Source: Microcoleus sp. bin38.metabat.b11b12b14.051
GTDB taxonomy: Bacteria; Cyanobacteriota; Cyanobacteriia; Cyanobacteriales; Microcoleaceae
NCBI RefSeq assembly: GCF_013299165.1
Contig: NZ_JAAFKD010000022.1
Location: 47,617 to 111,616, forward strand
DNA: 64,000 nt
Direction: 5' to 3'
How positions within the stretch are numbered: position 1 is the first letter of the stretch; every line of letters starts with the position of its first letter. Position numbers and translations under genes: made by a program. Of this stretch, positions 8,925 through 19,678 are shown one piece after another. The notes beneath the pieces were generated by a model. The model saw only the letters and a list, made by a program, of their open reading frames with translations, was not told where the DNA came from and ran no database searches.

Positions 8925-11351
8925 ATGTTAATAGTGCAGCATTGGTGGGAATTAATTTTATTTCTGATTGTTCTCGTCGGGCCACTCCCATTAAGCTTGT
9001 CTCTTGCCTTCGAGAATCATCAGGAAAACAGTAACTGTTCCTTGCCCCATTTTCTTCTGGTAATTCTCACGGGATGGAGCACAGTACAAGTTTGTACGGG
9101 ACTGATTTTAGGAAGTGTAGAGCGCCTAAATCTACCTGAGTTAATTATAGCAGAAATTGTAATTTTTGCGATCGGCACAATCCCGACTTTTGCCCAAAAA
9201 AACCGAGCTTTTAGCTTCCGGCACTGGCAGGTGCCCCAACTCAAGCAACCTCTGAGCCCGTGGGAACTCCTGATTGTCGGTAGCGCAGCTTTTGCAGGAT
9301 TTGTGTTGTGGGACACTCTCACCACCAAGCCCACAACCAATTATGACTCATTGTGGTTTCACCTGCCGGCGATCGCCCGCTGGTATCAAACCCACTCATT
9401 TACACTACTAGATGCCGCCGGAGATTGGATTTTTGAACAAGAGCAAGCCAGAGTATATCCCTACAACTGGCACGTTTTATCTGCCTTGTGCATCCTCCCC
9501 TTCCGAGAAGATTTTGTCGCAGCTTTTCCCCTGCTAATTGCCTGGGTAATTGAAGGAATTGCCGTCTATCTACTGAGCGTAAAATTTGGAGCCAGCCGAA
9601 TTCACGCTATGGCAGCATCATCTTTAGTATTGACAGTACCGATGGTGCTCAACCAAGTTAACACCATTCACCCAGACTTACCGCTAGCTGCCGTATTTAC
9701 CGCGAGTTTGTATTTCGGTTTGTCCTATTGTAGCAGCAGAGCCACCTCGGAACTATCCTTATTTTTGGCAACAGTAGGAATGCTAGCCGGAATTAAAATC
9801 ACCGGATTAATCTATGCAGCCTCACTTGTAGGAGGATTAGCAATCTTAGAAATTCAAAGATTCGCGATTCGCGAGCAAAATTACGCCGCAACCAATCAAA
9901 ACTTACCCACAGCCTCTGTACCTAGGGCGCGCCACCGACAACAGCTTACCGCTATCCTTCGCACCTCAAACAACTTTTTGCGCGCATCCGGCAATTTCCG
10001 CATTCGGCACCTCAAACCAGTCTTGCTGGGCGGCATAGCTTGCTGCTTGCTTTTAGGAGGTTTTTGGTACACCAGAAACCTGCTGCACGTCAACTATCCT
10101 GTTGGAGATAGCCGCGAGATTAAAGTTCCCTTACAGCCCGTACCCTTACCATCTCCGATACCATCTCCAATACCTCCAGTACCAGCACCAACACCTCCAG
10201 TACAGCAGCCAACACCTACCATACCAGCGCCGCCAGTTGCGCCGTCTTTCAGGATTTGGCAAAGCACTTTAGCTGCTCAATTCAATCCTAGGAATCTTGC
10301 TCACTGGCAAACTCTCGGCTGGCAAATTATCGTAAGATTGCAACTGCCATTTATAGCGATCGCGCTTCAGGCCTTAGCAGCACCTGTGGCTGTATTCCAA
10401 GGTAAAACCAAAATTAGCAAGCAAAATAATATCATACTTTTGGTACTGCTGGCGGGGACAGGAATTCTGTATCTCGTTACACCTTACACCTCAGGTACGG
10501 GCGGAGAGTCGATCGGTCAAATCAGCCCTTTACTCGGTTTCAATCTCAGATACGGATTTCCCTTTTTAAACTTGTTGGGCGTCGCCGCCGCAGCTACAGC
10601 AACCAAGTTAAAAACTGCCAATCAAGTTGTAGTAGCAGTTGTTTTAATTAGCAGCATTTCAGGAATTGTCAGCAGCACAATTTTTGACATCATTAAAAAG
10701 GCTTCTTTTAGCGGCACCAGTATTATTTGGGGGAGCGGGTTAATTGACACCTTTAAATCTAATTTCGGTGCAGCCCTCAGTCAAACAACAAAAATATTAG
10801 CTCCCAGTTGGCAGTATTTAGGGATATATCCGTTAATTTATATTGGATTGCTGGTGCTGGCTGGGATTTGGTTCCAGCACAATCTTAGCTTGATGCGGTT
10901 GAAGAATTCCCTGGCGCGCCTGAAAAAGTCGAGCAAAATCGCGATCGTCTGTATCTGCATAGTATTGATGGTAAGTGCGAGTTGGGTGGCGAGGGAAAAG
11001 CGGGATCTTGCTCGCGCCGAACTCTATCGCAACATTTACGAATATATCGATCGCCATACAGCACCAAATGAAAGAATCGGCTTCAGTTTGAGTTCCCGCA
11101 GCTACCTGTTTTACGGGAAAAATTTAGACAGACAAGTTTTATATGTGCCGTTTAGAGCCGATCGACTTTCTGCATGGATTGACAACCTCAAAAAGCAAAA
11201 AATTAGTACCGTAGGATTCGGGCCCCTGACTGAAACAGACTACTATACCAAACAAGCATTATCTTGGCTGACAAGTCCCGAGGGCCCGCTGCAACCAGTT
11301 TTCGGCAAAGATTTTCATACTGAGTCAGTGCTGTATCGCTTAAAAAATTAA
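8925..11351 (+). CDS. Large multi-pass membrane protein, GT-C glycosyltransferase-like
   Basis: This protein of about 808 residues has a dozen or so hydrophobic segments. The first periplasmic loop contains TNYDSLWFHLPAIARWYQ, which resembles the acidic catalytic loop of GT-C enzymes that use lipid-linked sugars (ArnT/PMT type). The C-terminal 130 residues form a soluble domain with FSLSSRSYLFYG. Around residues 405-445 a Pro-rich linker (PSPIPSPIPPVPAPTPP) splits the membrane part, with one predicted helix (LLGGIACCLLLGGFWY) just before it. The gene starts at ATG 8925; a TTG three codons earlier is possible. The GT2 gene about 600 bases downstream supports a role in surface polysaccharide or lipid glycosylation. 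Donor and acceptor are unknown. Confidence 0.65.
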   Translation: MLIVQHWWELILFLIVLVGPLPLSLSLAFENHQENSNCSLPHFLLVILTGWSTVQVCTGLILGSVERLNLPELIIAEIVIFAIGTIPTFAQKNRAFSFRHWQVPQLKQPLSPWELLIVGSAAFAGFVLWDTLTTKPTTNYDSLWFHLPAIARWYQTHSFTLLDAAGDWIFEQEQARVYPYNWHVLSALCILPFREDFVAAFPLLIAWVIEGIAVYLLSVKFGASRIHAMAASSLVLTVPMVLNQVNTIHPDLPLAAVFTASLYFGLSYCSSRATSELSLFLATVGMLAGIKITGLIYAASLVGGLAILEIQRFAIREQNYAATNQNLPTASVPRARHRQQLTAILRTSNNFLRASGNFRIRHLKPVLLGGIACCLLLGGFWYTRNLLHVNYPVGDSREIKVPLQPVPLPSPIPSPIPPVPAPTPPVQQPTPTIPAPPVAPSFRIWQSTLAAQFNPRNLAHWQTLGWQIIVRLQLPFIAIALQALAAPVAVFQGKTKISKQNNIILLVLLAGTGILYLVTPYTSGTGGESIGQISPLLGFNLRYGFPFLNLLGVAAAATATKLKTANQVVVAVVLISSISGIVSSTIFDIIKKASFSGTSIIWGSGLIDTFKSNFGAALSQTTKILAPSWQYLGIYPLIYIGLLVLAGIWFQHNLSLMRLKNSLARLKKSSKIAIVCICIVLMVSASWVAREKRDLARAELYRNIYEYIDRHTAPNERIGFSLSSRSYLFYGKNLDRQVLYVPFRADRLSAWIDNLKKQKISTVGFGPLTETDYYTKQALSWLTSPEGPLQPVFGKDFHTESVLYRLKN

Positions 11352-11452
11352 AATAGCACTTCCCACCTAAACTATAGCCTTTGTCAGAAAAGTGATGTAC
11401 AGGTTTAGGTTTTGATTTTAGATATAAGATTAGATTTATTGCCAAAATAGCT

Positions 11453-11669
11453 AGGCACAGGCAAGATGCCTGTTCCACAATAAATTTGGCACAGGCAAGA
11501 TGCCTGTTCCACAATAAATTTGGGACAGGCAAGATGCCTGTTCCACAACAAATTTGGGACAGGCAAGATGCCTGTTAAAAAAATTAATTAAAAAGACTGG
11601 ACACCCCACAAACTTGTGCAAGTTATAAAATTTTCATTCCTTAGGTGGAACAGGCATCTTGCCTGTTCC
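11453..11669. repeat. Palindromic 34-bp repeat array (AGGCAAGATGCCT family)
   Basis: Four direct copies of a 34-base unit start at about 11453, 11487, 11521 and 11555. Each contains the palindrome AGGCAAGATGCCTGTTCC. A fifth copy lies inverted at 11647-11669 (GGAACAGGCATCTTGCCTGTTCC). Copies are separated by ACAATAAATTTGG. The array sits between the GT-C and GT2 genes. There are no unique spacers, so it is not CRISPR. Confidence 0.85.
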
Positions 11670-11943
11670 AAAATTTAATTAAAAAGACTTTTGCAAAATC
11701 TCTATTTTAGATTAACCAATCATCTCAATTCCGTTAGCAGCGGTTAAATCATGCCGAGCGAACCAAAATTGATATGATTGCTCAACACCTCATTTTTTTG
11801 AGAAATGCTACAGACATCCTGTCAAAATAGCTAGGAATGGACAGGAGAACAGTTCCCAAATTTAATTGAAAGGAATTTTGCAAGAGATATAATGAAATCA
11901 GTTACATCCCCTATATTGTTCGTTTGACGAACTTCATTCTATA

Positions 11944-12849
11944 ATGAACAAAGCTAAAACAGTATTTTCAATTATTGTCCCGACTTACAATCGCCCCGAA
12001 AAATTAGCAGCGTGTCTTCAGTCGTTTGTGGAACTAGAATATCCGCGCGATCGATTTCAAGTCATTGTCGTCAACGACAGCACCGAAATATCAGTAGAAA
12101 CTGCAATATTCCCTTTTCAAAATCAGTTAAATCTCACACTTCTAACACAACCAAACTCCGGCCCTGCAACGGCGCGAAATACTGGATCTTCAGCAGCAGT
12201 CGGCAAATTTTTAGTATTTGCTGACGATGACTGCACTGTGGTGGCAGATTGGCTGCAAAATCTGGAAAAGCGATTTGTGGAAACACCAGACTGCTTAATC
12301 GGAGGTCGAACTCTCAACGCGCTGCCGGATAACATTTATTCTACGGCAAGCCAGCAACTGATCGATTATCTTTACAGTTATTACAATGCGATTGGCGATC
12401 GCGCGCAATTTTTCACTTCTAACAATTTTGCCCTACCTGCTGAGGCTTTCCAAAAAATCGGCGGCTTTGACACAACTTTTGCTCTAGCGGCTGGAGAAGA
12501 CCGCGAATTTTGTTTTCGCTGGCTCAATTCCGGGGGGCGCGCCATCTACGCTCCGGAAGTTACAGTTTATCACTCCCACGCACTAACTCTGCGGAAGTTT
12601 TGGCAGCAACAATTCAATTACGGCAGAGGAGCGTTTTTGTTTGGGCAAATTATCTCGAAAAGCGGGACTCAGGGGAAAATGCAACATCCGTCATTTTATT
12701 TAAATTTGCTAACTTATCCATTTTTCCACACAGCGGGGATTCAAAAGCTATTAATTGCAGCATTATTTTTAGTTTCTCAGGCGGGAATTGCGGCGGGATT
12801 GTTTTGGGAGAAAAACGTTTTTGTTGAGAAATTAGACGAGCTTCCTTAA
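11944..12849 (+). CDS. Glycosyltransferase family 2
   Basis: This is a GT-A-fold enzyme that moves a sugar from a nucleotide-sugar donor to a growing glycan. It has 301 residues. It opens with the signature FSIIVPTYNRPEKLAACLQS. VVNDS follows at strand beta-3, then GPATARNTGS, then the metal-binding FADDDCTV (the DxD site). GLY-rich GGFDTTFALAAGEDREFCFR is the acceptor-side ED motif. A C-terminal hydrophobic helix (LLIAALFLVSQAGIAAGLF) suggests membrane attachment. The neighbouring GT-C-like protein points to a shared surface-glycan role. A repeat array starts 14 bases after the stop. Confidence 0.9.
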   Translation: MNKAKTVFSIIVPTYNRPEKLAACLQSFVELEYPRDRFQVIVVNDSTEISVETAIFPFQNQLNLTLLTQPNSGPATARNTGSSAAVGKFLVFADDDCTVVADWLQNLEKRFVETPDCLIGGRTLNALPDNIYSTASQQLIDYLYSYYNAIGDRAQFFTSNNFALPAEAFQKIGGFDTTFALAAGEDREFCFRWLNSGGRAIYAPEVTVYHSHALTLRKFWQQQFNYGRGAFLFGQIISKSGTQGKMQHPSFYLNLLTYPFFHTAGIQKLLIAALFLVSQAGIAAGLFWEKNVFVEKLDELP

Positions 12850-12862
12850 AACAAGCGTTATC

Positions 12863-13175
12863 AGGTTCGTAGTGAGGACTTTAGTCCGCAAAAAAACAGA
12901 GGACGGAAGTCCTCACTACCAAAAAAATTGGGGCAGGTTCGTAGTGAGGACTTTAGTCCGCAAAAAACAGAGGAATCAAGTCCCAACCAGCGAACCAACT
13001 TTGTACAAGTTCGTAGTGAGGACTTTAGTCCGCAAAAAACCGAGGAATCAAGTCCCAACGAGCGAACCAACTTTGTACAGGTTCGTAGTGAGGACTTTAG
13101 TCCGCAAAAAACAGAGGAATCAAGTCCCAACGAGCGAAAAAACTTTCAGAAAAAAGAGGACTGAAGTCCTTACTA
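12863..13175. repeat. GTAGTGAGGACTTTAGTCC repeat array
   Basis: Four direct copies of GGTTCGTAGTGAGGACTTTA start at 12863, 12936, 13008 and 13080; the last three follow at an exact 72-base period. Each holds the small hairpin GGACTTTAGTCC. Inverted half-copies (GGACGGAAGTCCTCACTACC; AGGACTGAAGTCCTTACTAC) flank the array. Three reading frames stay open across it because the period is a multiple of three; these are not genes. Confidence 0.88.
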
Positions 13176-13190
13176 CAAACCAATTTGTGA

Positions 13191-13901
13191 TTACATAAAT
13201 CCGTGTTCAGCTAAGAATTCAGGTGTAATTGTTCCTAAACTGTTGGCAGGTGTTTCTTCCCATGGTTCGGAATGGTGTTTTGAGCCACTGCGGATAAATT
13301 TTGCTACGTATTTGCCGAGGATATCTGCTTCTAAATTGACCAAGCTTCCTGGCTGTAAATAACTGAGATTTGTCTCAGAAAAACTGTGGGGAATTACGGC
13401 TATAGCAAACCAAGTTCCGTCTGCATCACAATCGGCTACCGTGAGGCTGATGCCGTTGACGGCGATGCTGCCTTTGGAAACGATGAATGGTGCAACTTGA
13501 CGCTGCCATGCTGAATGGGCTGCTGGTGGGGCAGCAAACGTCATTTCCCAAGCGTTGGCGGTTTGGGTTGATGTTGCTAAAGCGCCGATCGCATCTACGT
13601 GTCCCGTCACAAAATGTCCGCCCAATTTGCTGCCGGCGCGCAGGGAGGTTTCTAAGTTTACCCACGCATCGGGGACTGCTCCCAAAGTCGTGCGGCGCAA
13701 GGTTTCTGGCGAAGCGACGGCAACAAAACCTTGCGGCAGAACTTCTACTACTGTCAAACACACTCCATCTACTGCTACGCTGTCCCCTACGGCTAAATCT
13801 TGTAAAATCTGGTAGGAGTTGCTTGAGGTGCAGGAAATTTGGAAGTAATCGTTGCCTAGCGGCTTGAGTTTTCCTAGAGATTGAATTAGTCCCGTAAACA
13901 T
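13191..13901 (-). CDS. ribE: Riboflavin synthase, alpha subunit
   Basis: This enzyme dismutates two molecules of 6,7-dimethyl-8-ribityllumazine to riboflavin, the last step of vitamin B2 synthesis. It has 236 residues and the diagnostic duplicated lumazine-binding barrel. Barrel 1 starts MFTGLIQSLGKL and contains VGDSVAVDGVCLTV and GGHFVTGHVD. Barrel 2 contains FIVSKGSIAVNGISLTV and IPHSFSETNL. A tail of about 20 residues after the second barrel (SEPWEETPANSLGTI...) makes it slightly longer than the usual 210-220. No other rib gene is nearby, and no FMN riboswitch is recognisable upstream. Confidence 0.95.
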   Translation of the reverse strand: MFTGLIQSLGKLKPLGNDYFQISCTSSNSYQILQDLAVGDSVAVDGVCLTVVEVLPQGFVAVASPETLRRTTLGAVPDAWVNLETSLRAGSKLGGHFVTGHVDAIGALATSTQTANAWEMTFAAPPAAHSAWQRQVAPFIVSKGSIAVNGISLTVADCDADGTWFAIAVIPHSFSETNLSYLQPGSLVNLEADILGKYVAKFIRSGSKHHSEPWEETPANSLGTITPEFLAEHGFM

Positions 13902-14418
13902 AAGTATTTTCCTGTATTCGAGAGATTATTTACCTGAAAGAATTGGTTGAAAGCGCATCCCTTGTAAGGAGAAATTCAAAGCAGGCTATTGATTGCTCAA
14001 ATCCTCTTGGTTCCAGGTAGAGGTGCCCGTCATTCTGTCAAGTGTCAACAGAATGAAATCCAACGGCCGACCGAAAGCAGGCTCAGGAGATTTTGCGATC
14101 GCCGTCTCCCCGCCAGCCACAGGATTTTCGATTTTTCCACTTTTCCATTTGAGATTAAAAAAACTGATACGCCAGCTTTCCCCCCTGCTGTAGAGTCTAT
14201 AGCAGCTAATCTCAAATTGCCGATCGACTCACAGGCCAGCTTTCCTGCACAGCCGTGTTGCAGGCTCGATCGAAAATCTCCAATGCTGAGGATGCCACAA
14301 CGCGATCGACGAATAGTTCCAAAAAACCTAGACAATTTTTGTAATACTGGATTCAGGTTATCTCTATGCCCAAGTTCTCCACCGCCTTACGGTTTCTTAA
14401 TTCTATGAGGCCGATCGA
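13902..14418. other. 517-bp spacer between divergent genes, no gene recognised
   Basis: A plus-strand frame of up to 139 codons (13989-14408) exists, but it has no Shine-Dalgarno, no motif and shifts character along its length. I see promoters only by position. The 20 bases before the next gene (GGCCGATCGA) include a HIP1-like core. Confidence 0.35.
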
Positions 14419-14925
14419 ATGATTGAAATGAAAGTCGCTGGAATTGCCTTAGATGCAGCCACGCGCAGTCCTATTGTCTTATTGAGAGACGCTACTGAGC
14501 GGCGCGCTTTGCCTATTTATATCGGTCAGGAGCAGGCAAAGGCGATCATTAGCGCCCTGGAAGGCCACAAGCCTCCTCGACCTTTAACTCACGATTTGAT
14601 GGTCAATTTCTTAGAGGCCTGGAATCTTACCTTGGAGCGCATAGTTATTCACTCGCTGCAAGATAACACGTTCTATGCCGTGCTGATCGTCCGTCAGGGT
14701 GAAGTTAAAAAAGAGATCGATGCCCGCCCCAGCGACGCGATCGCCCTGGCCCTGCGAACGAACAGCCCCATCTGGGTGATGGAAGAAGTCGTCGCGGATG
14801 CTTCGATACCGGTCGATCGAGATGCTGATGAAGCCGAACGCCGAGCCTTCCGAGAATTTATCTCAAACCTGCGCCCGGAGGATTTGATCAAAAGAAGTGG
14901 CTTGGGCCAAGGCGAAACTTCGTAA
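14419..14925 (+). CDS. Bifunctional nuclease (BFN/DUF151) domain protein
   Basis: This is a single BFN-domain protein of 168 residues. Plant and mycobacterial relatives have RNase/DNase activity or regulatory roles, and the cyanobacterial function is not settled. The conserved core is present: VAGIALDAATRSPIVLLRD, LPIYIGQEQAKAI, RPLTHDLMVNFLEAW, and the signature ARPSDAIALALR. The C-terminal helix REFISNLRPEDLIK is typical of cyanobacterial members. The next gene starts five bases after the stop, so the two are likely co-transcribed. Confidence 0.9.
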   Translation: MIEMKVAGIALDAATRSPIVLLRDATERRALPIYIGQEQAKAIISALEGHKPPRPLTHDLMVNFLEAWNLTLERIVIHSLQDNTFYAVLIVRQGEVKKEIDARPSDAIALALRTNSPIWVMEEVVADASIPVDRDADEAERRAFREFISNLRPEDLIKRSGLGQGETS

Positions 14926-14930
14926 CCTGT

Positions 14931-16061
14931 ATGCGCTATCGACGGTTTGGCAAAACAAAGTTGCACTTGTCTGTATTTTCCTTAGGAACCATGCGTTATT
15001 TGGCTTCTGAGGAAATTGCCTGTCAGACTGTGCGGCAGGCGGTGTCTCTGGGTATCAATCACTTAGAAACTGCTGCGGGTTACGGTTGCAGCGAGGAATA
15101 TCTCGGCGCGGCGCTAAAATCTGGTTTGTCTGTCGATCGATCGCGCCTCCACATTACTACGAAAATACCCCCAACGGAGGATGCAGCAGCAACGGAACGC
15201 TGCATCGATTCATCTCTGAAACGCCTGAATTTAGATTATATCGACTGTCTGGCAATTCACGGTTTGAATACTTGGGAACATTTGGCGATCGTGCGATCGC
15301 CCGCAGGCTGTATGTCATCTGTAGCTAAAGCTGTGGCTGACGGCCGCATTCGCCACGTGGGCTTTTCCACTCACGGGCCTTTGGAGCTGATTTTGGCTGC
15401 GATTGAAACTGATTTGTTTGAATTTGTCAACCTCCATTATTACTATTTTTTTCAGCGCAACGCCCCGGCAATTCAACTCGCCAAAGACAAAGATTTGGGC
15501 GTTTTCATTATTTCCCCGGCAGACAAAGGAGGGCAACTCTACACGCCGCCGTCCACTCTGGCACAATTGTGCTCGCCTTTCTCGCCTTTAGAGCTGAACT
15601 ATCGGTTTTTACTGAGCGATACTAGGATTGGGACTCTGAGTGTGGGGGCTGCAAACCCGATCGAATTACAGCAACCTCTGGAATATGCCGATCGCGACTT
15701 TCCCCTCACCTGCGCCGAAATCGCTGCCTTCGGTTCGATAGAATCAGCGATGGCAGAGCGTTTGGCAACCGACAAATGCAGTCAGTGCCATGCTTGTTTG
15801 CCGTGCCCAGAAAACATCAACATTCCCGAAGTATTGCGGCTGCGGAATCTCGCCGTCGGCTGCGATATGACAGACTTTGGCAAATACCGCTACGCCATGT
15901 TTGAAAATGCCGGACATTGGTTTCCCGGTAACAAAGGCAACCGCTGCACCGATTGTGGAGAATGTTTGCCCAAGTGTCCCGAAGAGTTAGACATCCCCAC
16001 CCTGCTCAAAGATACTCATCAGCGACTGGGCGGCAAACCAGGGCGGCGGTTGTGGGATTGA
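14931..16061 (+). CDS. Aldo/keto reductase with C-terminal 4Fe-4S ferredoxin domain
   Basis: This is a two-domain oxidoreductase of 376 residues. Residues 1-265 form an AKR barrel: it starts MRYRRFGKTKLHLSVFSLGT, has the active-site region HLETAAGYGCSEE (the Tyr in GYG is the usual acid) and a lysine strand HITTKIPP. The His of the catalytic tetrad appears in DCLAIHGLN. The C-terminus carries two cysteine clusters, CSQCHACLPCPENINIP and CTDCGECLPKCPEELDIP, which should bind iron-sulfur clusters. Electron transfer between NAD(P)H and a ferredoxin-linked partner is inferred. It follows the BFN gene by five bases. Confidence 0.92.
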   Translation: MRYRRFGKTKLHLSVFSLGTMRYLASEEIACQTVRQAVSLGINHLETAAGYGCSEEYLGAALKSGLSVDRSRLHITTKIPPTEDAAATERCIDSSLKRLNLDYIDCLAIHGLNTWEHLAIVRSPAGCMSSVAKAVADGRIRHVGFSTHGPLELILAAIETDLFEFVNLHYYYFFQRNAPAIQLAKDKDLGVFIISPADKGGQLYTPPSTLAQLCSPFSPLELNYRFLLSDTRIGTLSVGAANPIELQQPLEYADRDFPLTCAEIAAFGSIESAMAERLATDKCSQCHACLPCPENINIPEVLRLRNLAVGCDMTDFGKYRYAMFENAGHWFPGNKGNRCTDCGECLPKCPEELDIPTLLKDTHQRLGGKPGRRLWD

Positions 16062-16398
16062 TTTGAAGCAGCCAAAAGGTAGATTGAGGCGATCGAAGGT
16101 GAATGAAATAATTAAGTTCTATGTAAGTCATGCCCGCAGCAAAATATGGAAGAGTTGCGAGAAATACCTGTAATTTTATTGATGTGTTTGGTTTTGTTAA
16201 AGCAAACAATGGATTTTAGATAAGATCAAAAAATCTAAGATCGAGACTCGATTTAATCTCGTTTAGGCGCGCACCGGCATCAGATTTTGATAACCGCAGC
16301 GTTCTGGTTAACAGAGATCGAGACGCTCGGAATGCAGTATAATTTCGATCGAATCGAAAATCGAACTCAGTCGAAAATCAAAAATCGAAAATCGAAAA
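16062..16398. other. 337-bp spacer with TCGAAAATC repeats before the kinase
   Basis: No gene is seen. The last 55 bases are an irregular run of CGAAAATC/TCAAAAATCGAAAA units (about 16345-16398) that directly abuts the kinase ATG and leaves no Shine-Dalgarno. A 67-codon minus-strand frame here is not convincing. Confidence 0.4.
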
Positions 16399-19300
16399 AT
16401 GGGTCGCCTGTCATCTACAACCGATTCAGCATCTACCACTATGGCTCAAACTCAGTTAAACGATAGCCAGCCAAATTGTCTGGAGCCAACTTTAGTTGGG
16501 ACTTCCCCAAGATTTAAAGCAGCTTTAGGCTCGTGTACCTACAACTTGTCTGTCACCAAAAACCAGCTAATTGGACTGCTAGCTTTACAAACAATCTTGC
16601 CAGCAGGACTAGCGGGAGCAGCATTTTGGCTAACATCGGCAGTGGCCAGCCACCAACTGCAAAATCAAGCTAAATCAGAACTGAGTCAGAGCGAAACTAA
16701 CTACAATGTCCCGCTAGCTCGCGCCGCCGAGCGTTTGCAAAAGTCTTCTGACAGCAAAAAAATCGCCGAAATAGCGTTAAATTCAAACAGCGGTAAAAAT
16801 ATATTAAAATTGCGAAACTCAGTTAAGCAAATACTAGAAAATCGAATAAAAATAGGGGAAATTGACAGCGCTGCATTAGTTGGAAAAAACAGGGAAATCT
16901 TGGTAAATATCAATCCCAATCACAAGGGAAAAAGTTTTAACCTGCAAACAATAGTCGATCGAGTATTCGCGGGGAAAGAGCCAATAACTGCCAGCGAAAT
17001 TATTGCTAAATCGGAAATTGACAAACAATTCCTATCTGTGCCTTCGGGAATCGGCGATCGTCCGGTTATCGTCCGCTATGCAGCAATTCCGGTAAAAGAT
17101 CCCAAAAATCAGACAGTGATTGCTGTCTTAATATTAGGAAAAATTCTGAGCCAAAGGCCGGAAGTTACTATCCGCGAAACCGTCAAGTTACACGGCGGGT
17201 ACGGCGCTGTGTACGCACCGCTTCCAGACGGCAAATTTGGGCTGGCCAGTTGGGAAACAGCCACCACAAACCAACGATTACCCGATGTGCTGAACCCAGA
17301 CACATCGCTGCTACAATCTGCACTCGCCGCGGCCGGCAAGCCCGCGATTGGATATCTACCAAGCAGCAGTCAAACTGATGCAGTAGCTGCTAAATCCCTG
17401 GAAAATTTGGCTGGAAAGCCCGCAGCAATTTTAGTGCGGGGCATCCCCAAAACTTCGATCGAAAGCTGGTGGCTTGACAGTTGGCTGCTGCTGGCACTAT
17501 TTTCAGCAGCAGTTCCCGTCGCTTTGGCTGTTGCGGTAGTCCGCCGGAATCGCCAAGCCGTTAACTCAGATTTACCGACAGCAGACGCGAACGCACCGTC
17601 TAATTCTACCGCCGAACCGCCGCAGCAATCTCAGAAGCTCGATCGCACTGCTGAAAATTCATCTGACAATTTAAATGTGGGCGAATTCCCCGGCTTGTTC
17701 GCCAAAAAACCGATTTTAGACAATCGATTATCGCTGGATTTTAAATATAAAATATTTGCGGGCGATCGCCCGATATTCAATTTGCCCATCCCGGTAACTG
17801 TGGAAACCCTACAATTGCCCGCAAACTGCCTGTCACAACAGCGGCGGCAACCAAATACAGGATTAGACAAAAGCGCGATCGCCCTAACTCAAGTCCAAGA
17901 AGCTTGGCAAGACTTAAATCGCGTCAACTTGGAATTGGAGCGAGAAATACTCGAACGCCAAAAGGTTCAAAAAGCCCTGCACAAGAGCGAAGCACTGCTG
18001 CAAGCGATTTTAGACAACTCAACAGCGATTATTTACATCAAAGATGTTGAGGGAAAATACCTGCTCACTAACCGCCATTTTGACAAGTTGTTCCACTTGG
18101 AAAAAGAGCAAATCACCGGTAAAACCGACAGCGATATTTTTCCCGAAGACAAAGCAGCAGCCAGGGAAGAAAACGACCTGAAAGCGATCGCCACCTGCTC
18201 GCCCCTAAGTATTGAAGAAGTCATACCTCAAGACGACGGGCCGCACACTTATATTTCTCTCAAATTTCCCCTTTGCAACTCCACAGGGAAAGCTTATGCA
18301 GTCGGTACAATTTCTACAGATGTGAGCGATCGCAAACAAGCCGAACTCACCCTAGAAAAAGCCAAAGCAGAATTAGAAAAACAAGTCGAAGAGCGCACCC
18401 TATTCCTCAAACAAGCCAACGAAATTTTGCAGTTTGAACTCGCTGCAAAAGTCCGCGGCGCCATCACAGTCAGACAAATGACGGCTCAAGTAGCCCGACA
18501 CGCCAGAACAGTTGACGGCATTCTCGGCGCTTCCCTCGACCTGATCTTTCTAGTCGATCGGTCAGGAAAGTATACTTATATCAGCCGCACCGCAGCCCAA
18601 GCCTGCGGCATGAACGCCAGAGACGCGATCGGCAAAACCTGGCGCGAATTAGGTTGGTCGCCTAAAATTTTACAGCGAGTTGAGGACGAATGCAGCAGCG
18701 TATTTGCCACAGCCGAGCCAAGCAAAGGCGAAGTAACGATCCCCACCGCAACCTCGGGAACCCGCGACTACGAATACATTCTCAGCCCGGTGTGTGCCAC
18801 AGACGGCAGCGTGGAAGCCGTGGTAGCGACACTGCGGGATATCACGGAACGGAAAAACGCCGAGGAAGCGTGGCAATTGGCAAAAGAAGCGGCAGAAATC
18901 GCCAATCGCGCCAAGAGTGCTTTTTTGGCAAACATGAGTCACGAGTTGCGGACTCCCCTGAACGCGATTATCGGCTACAGCGATATGCTGGTGGAAGATG
19001 CCGAGGAGTTGGGCAATTTAGAAGTAGTTTCGGATTTAGACAAAATTCGGACTGCTGGGAAACACTTGCTGCGACTGATTGACGACATTCTAGACATTTC
19101 CAAAATAGAAGCTGACAAGATGGAGATTTATCTCGAAAGCTTCGATGTCGGCGGCTTGATCGACGAGGTGGCGACAACTGTCAAACCGTTAATGGAGAAA
19201 AACGGCAATACCTTGCAAGTATTGAGTGCCGAGAATATTGGCGCCATGCACGGCGATTTGATGAAAGTGCGGCAAGTAATGCTGAATTTGCTCAGCAACG

Positions 19301-19668
19301 CAGCTAAATTTTCATCCGATGGGGCGATCGTACTTACTGTCGAAAGAATTACCAGCGACGAGTTAAAAAATAAATATCAACCGCAAGTTGCTCAACTGTT
19401 AATTTTGGATGCAGAATTTTTAGTGTTTCGAGTCAATGACACGGGAATCGGCATGACACAAGAGCAGCAACAGCGACTGTTCCAACCTTTCACCCAAGCC
19501 GACAATTCAACTACTCGCAAGTACGGCGGTACAGGTTTGGGACTGACAATCAGCCAGCGTTTTTGTCAGATGATGGGCGGCGATATTGAAGTTAGCAGCG
19601 AGTTAAATAGCGGTTCAACATTTACTGCTTTTCTGCCCGCTTCCTTATTTAGGCGATCGGAATTTTAA
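16399..19668 (+). CDS. Membrane sensor histidine kinase (periplasmic sensor, two PAS domains)
   Basis: This is a two-component sensor kinase of 1089 residues. The first membrane helix is at about 57-82 and the second at about 357-380. Between them lies a periplasmic sensing domain of about 270 residues, cache-like in size and layout. PAS domains follow at about 530-650 and 705-825, separated by a coiled coil ([19 protein letters not shown]). The HisKA domain has its phosphorylated His at residue 848 ([16 protein letters not shown]). The ATPase domain shows DTGIGM and [12 protein letters not shown]. There is no receiver domain, so a separate response regulator must exist; none is adjacent. ATG at 16441 (Met15) is an alternative start. 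Confidence 0.93.
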   Translation: MGRLSSTTDSASTTMAQTQLNDSQPNCLEPTLVGTSPRFKAALGSCTYNLSVTKNQLIGLLALQTILPAGLAGAAFWLTSAVASHQLQNQAKSELSQSETNYNVPLARAAERLQKSSDSKKIAEIALNSNSGKNILKLRNSVKQILENRIKIGEIDSAALVGKNREILVNINPNHKGKSFNLQTIVDRVFAGKEPITASEIIAKSEIDKQFLSVPSGIGDRPVIVRYAAIPVKDPKNQTVIAVLILGKILSQRPEVTIRETVKLHGGYGAVYAPLPDGKFGLASWETATTNQRLPDVLNPDTSLLQSALAAAGKPAIGYLPSSSQTDAVAAKSLENLAGKPAAILVRGIPKTSIESWWLDSWLLLALFSAAVPVALAVAVVRRNRQAVNSDLPTADANAPSNSTAEPPQQSQKLDRTAENSSDNLNVGEFPGLFAKKPILDNRLSLDFKYKIFAGDRPIFNLPIPVTVETLQLPANCLSQQRRQPNTGLDKSAIALTQVQEAWQDLNRVNLELEREILERQKVQKALHKSEALLQAILDNSTAIIYIKDVEGKYLLTNRHFDKLFHLEKEQITGKTDSDIFPEDKAAAREENDLKAIATCSPLSIEEVIPQDDGPHTYISLKFPLCNSTGKAYAVGTISTDVSDRKQAELTLEKAKAELEKQVEERTLFLKQANEILQFELAAKVRGAITVRQMTAQVARHARTVDGILGASLDLIFLVDRSGKYTYISRTAAQACGMNARDAIGKTWRELGWSPKILQRVEDECSSVFATAEPSKGEVTIPTATSGTRDYEYILSPVCATDGSVEAVVATLRDITERKNAEEAWQLAKEAAEIANRAKSAFLANMSHELRTPLNAIIGYSDMLVEDAEELGNLEVVSDLDKIRTAGKHLLRLIDDILDISKIEADKMEIYLESFDVGGLIDEVATTVKPLMEKNGNTLQVLSAENIGAMHGDLMKVRQVMLNLLSNAAKFSSDGAIVLTVERITSDELKNKYQPQVAQLLILDAEFLVFRVNDTGIGMTQEQQQRLFQPFTQADNSTTRKYGGTGLGLTISQRFCQMMGGDIEVSSELNSGSTFTAFLPASLFRRSEF

Positions 19669-19678
19669 CTTTTTTGCA

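Noticed and set aside
12863..13175. CRISPR-like array
   Set aside because: The repeats and the sequence between them are both near-identical; there are no unique spacers and no cas genes.
13989..14408. 139-codon plus-strand frame upstream of the BFN gene
   Set aside because: No motif, no ribosome site, composition typical of random frame; two other frames overlap it.
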